From: an uncultured Eubacteriales bacterium
Lineage (GTDB): Bacteria > Bacillota > Clostridia > Lachnospirales > Lachnospiraceae
NCBI GenBank assembly: GCA_900321525.1
Contig: ONWL01000086.1
Location: 1 to 6,479, forward strand
Reading direction: 5' to 3'
DNA length: 6,479 nucleotides
The notes under the pieces were generated by a model. That model did not search any database. It had not been told where the DNA came from and was given only the letters and a program-made list of their open reading frames with translations. Of the stretch, positions 5,281 to 6,479 are shown one piece after another. Numbering within the stretch: position 1 is the first letter of the stretch; every line of letters begins with the position of its first letter. A program made the translations under genes and the position numbers.

Positions 5281-6087
5281 ATGCCATCTATTCAGGAAAA
5301 ATACGATGCACTGAAGGAGAACCTGCGTCACATGGGAAGTGTGGCCGTGGCGTTTTCCAGTGGTGTAGATTCTACATTTTTGTTAAAGACTGCCCACGAT
5401 GTATTGGGGGATCGGGTGATTGCTATCACGGCACAGTCCTGTTCCTTCCCGGCTCGTGAATTAAATGAGGCAAAACAGTTCTGTCAGGAACAGGGAATTC
5501 CCCATATCATTTGTCAGTCTGAAGAACTGGATATCGAGGGATTTCGACAGAATCCAGTGAATCGATGTTACTTATGTAAGCATGAATTGTTTGAGAAAAT
5601 CTGGGCCATTGCCAAAGAACATGGCATTGCCCATGTGGCAGAAGGCTCTAATATGGATGACAATGGAGATTATCGTCCGGGATTGATCGCTGTTCAAGAA
5701 TTACAGGTAGATAGTCCCCTTCGGGCTGCTGGTCTGTACAAAGAGGAGATTCGCACCCTGTCAAAAGAACTGGGACTGCCTACCTGGAATAAACAGTCCT
5801 TTGCCTGTCTTTCCTCACGGTTTGTTTACGGGGAGACCATTAATGAACAGAAGCTGGGTATGGTAGACAAAGCAGAGCAGTTACTACTGGATCTGGGACT
5901 TCGACAGGTGAGAGTGCGAATCCATGGAATGATTGCCAGAATCGAAGTGTTGCCACAGGATTTTCCGGTGATTCTGGAACATCGTGAGGAGATTGCAGTC
6001 AAATATAAAGAATATGGCTTCTCCTATGTGACCATGGATCTGCTAGGATATCGAACGGGCAGCATGAACGAGACTCTTCCTAAATAA
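5281..6087 (+). CDS. larE: ATP-dependent sulfur transferase LarE (nickel-pincer nucleotide cofactor synthesis)
   Basis: A 268-residue PP-loop ATPase of the LarE family. LarE adenylates the carboxylates of pyridinium-3,5-biscarboxylic acid mononucleotide and replaces them with thiocarboxylates; LarC then inserts nickel to form the cofactor of lactate racemase LarA and related enzymes. The PP-loop is AFSSGVDSTFLLK (residues 24-36), with SSGVDS instead of the usual SGGxDS. Further family blocks are EGSNMDDNGDYRPGL (121-135), SPLRAAGLYKEEIR (145-158), GLPTWNKQSFACLSSRFVYG (165-184), VRVRIHGMIARIEV (210-223) and YVTMDLLGYRTGSMNETL (249-266). Cysteines C96 and C99 (NRCYLCK) plus C176 (FACLSSR) form the set associated with [4Fe-4S]-type LarE. 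The start at 5281 gives the normal family length and has AAAGGA upstream; an ATG at 5173 would add 36 unlikely residues. larA, larB and larC are not in the window. Some LarE-like proteins may serve other thiolation reactions. Confidence 0.92.
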   Translation: MPSIQEKYDALKENLRHMGSVAVAFSSGVDSTFLLKTAHDVLGDRVIAITAQSCSFPARELNEAKQFCQEQGIPHIICQSEELDIEGFRQNPVNRCYLCKHELFEKIWAIAKEHGIAHVAEGSNMDDNGDYRPGLIAVQELQVDSPLRAAGLYKEEIRTLSKELGLPTWNKQSFACLSSRFVYGETINEQKLGMVDKAEQLLLDLGLRQVRVRIHGMIARIEVLPQDFPVILEHREEIAVKYKEYGFSYVTMDLLGYRTGSMNETLPK

Positions 6088-6132
6088 TACACATATCCAT
6101 ATGGAGTGGCAGCACACTGGCAAGAGGTAACC

Positions 6133-6164
6133 GGATACACAGAATGGGAAATTCTGTCTGATCC
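6133..6164. repeat. Imperfect inverted repeat between larE and the recombinase gene
   Basis: GGAT (6133-6136) pairs with ATCC (6161-6164) and ACAGAAT (6139-6145) with ATTCTGT (6151-6157), separated by a small 2x3 internal loop and a GGGAA spacer. It abuts the recombinase stop codon (6165-6167 on the minus strand) and lies in the 77-base convergent gap. It may act as a two-way transcription end, although neither strand shows a T-run, or as a recombinase core-type site. The rest of the gap holds the palindrome TCCATATGGA (6096-6105) and GGTAACC (6126-6132). Confidence 0.45.
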
Positions 6165-6479
6165 TTACGGCTCCCGCAGTCGTACTTTATTCCGGGCACT
6201 TCGTCTGCGGTCATCTTCGATGGCTGCATAGTGCTTTCTGGTAGTATTTACATCACTGTGTCCCAGCACATCTGCCACAAGATAAATGTCTCCGGTTTCC
6301 TGATAAAGCTGTGTGCCATAGGTGCTGCGCAGCTTATGAGGAGTAATATTTTTGACAGAAGTTACGATAGAAGCGTATTTGTGTACCATGTTTTCTACAC
6401 TGCGGACACGGATGCGCTTTTTTTGCATAGAAAGAAACAAGGCGTTTTCGTCCTGCTCAGTGGCCGGAATGAGGAGCAT
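6165..6479 (-). CDS. Tyrosine recombinase/integrase, C-terminal catalytic part, 5' end outside window
   Basis: The last 104 codons of a XerC/XerD-like tyrosine recombinase on the minus strand; the frame is open to the window edge, so the N-terminal SAM-like DNA-binding domain and the first catalytic Arg are outside. Counting from the window edge, TPHKLRSTYGT (46-56) contains the HxxR pair H48 and R51, VLGHSDVNTTRKHY (71-84) supplies the conserved His (H74) and the nucleophile Tyr (Y84, codon at 6228-6230), and a basic tail RRRSARNKVRLREP follows. The catalytic residues that can be checked are all present, so this end is intact. The Met at the window edge is probably internal. It converges with larE. 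Whether it is a resident chromosomal Xer-like protein or the integrase of a mobile element cannot be decided without the upstream sequence; no attachment duplication can be confirmed. Confidence 0.93.
   Translation of the reverse strand: MLLIPATEQDENALFLSMQKKRIRVRSVENMVHKYASIVTSVKNITPHKLRSTYGTQLYQETGDIYLVADVLGHSDVNTTRKHYAAIEDDRRRSARNKVRLREP

Noticed and set aside
6096..6105. TCCATATGGA palindrome as a regulatory or recombination site
   Set aside because: A ten-base palindrome alone is weak evidence, and it has no partner copy in the window.
3752..6145. Ten-base match TACACAGAAT at 3752-3761 and 6136-6145 as att-like direct repeats
   Set aside because: Matches of ten bases are expected several times by chance in a window of this size, and the flanks differ.

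Overview
The window looks like chromosomal DNA of a low-to-moderate GC Gram-positive anaerobe of the Clostridia, most likely a Lachnospiraceae gut bacterium. This is an inference from three things: strong AAGGAGG-type ribosome binding sites, tight stop/start overlaps, and the gene order obg-yhbY-nadD-yqeK-rsfS, which is a Firmicutes/Clostridia housekeeping arrangement. No search was run.

Layout. Bases 2-2553 (+) are a compact ribosome-assembly and NAD gene cluster: the 3' part of obg (a GTPase of 50S assembly), yhbY (CRM-domain RNA-binding protein), nadD (nicotinate mononucleotide adenylyltransferase), yqeK (HD-domain Ap4A hydrolase) and rsfS (ribosome silencing factor). nadD/yqeK overlap by 8 bases and yqeK/rsfS share ATGA, so these genes are probably co-transcribed and translationally coupled. 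Bases 2596-3726 encode an SLC13/ArsB-like polytopic anion permease with no obvious terminator before it. Bases 3806-4255 encode an unrecognised 149-residue soluble protein. Bases 4343-5173 encode an MscS-type mechanosensitive channel. Bases 5281-6087 encode LarE, the PP-loop sulfur transferase of nickel-pincer nucleotide cofactor synthesis. After a 77-base convergent gap, the minus strand carries the C-terminal part of a tyrosine recombinase (6165-6479), which runs off the window.

How the parts relate. The first five genes serve ribosome maturation, ribosome dormancy and nucleotide/NAD metabolism. The permease, unknown protein and MscS channel are a looser envelope/transport group on the same strand, separated by gaps of 42-107 bases. 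NadD makes nicotinate adenine dinucleotide, which is also the starting substrate of the pathway that LarE completes; this is a real biochemical link but probably not a dedicated operon.

What deserves a second look. The gap before larE can fold as a three-way junction with directly abutting helices and may be a structured leader RNA. The mscS leader has its own 11-position hairpin. LarE carries a CxxC plus a distal Cys, which suggests the iron-sulfur form rather than the sacrificial-cysteine form. An imperfect inverted repeat abuts the recombinase stop codon. I see no CRISPR array, tRNA, rRNA, insertion sequence or defence system, and nothing that proves a wholly new system.
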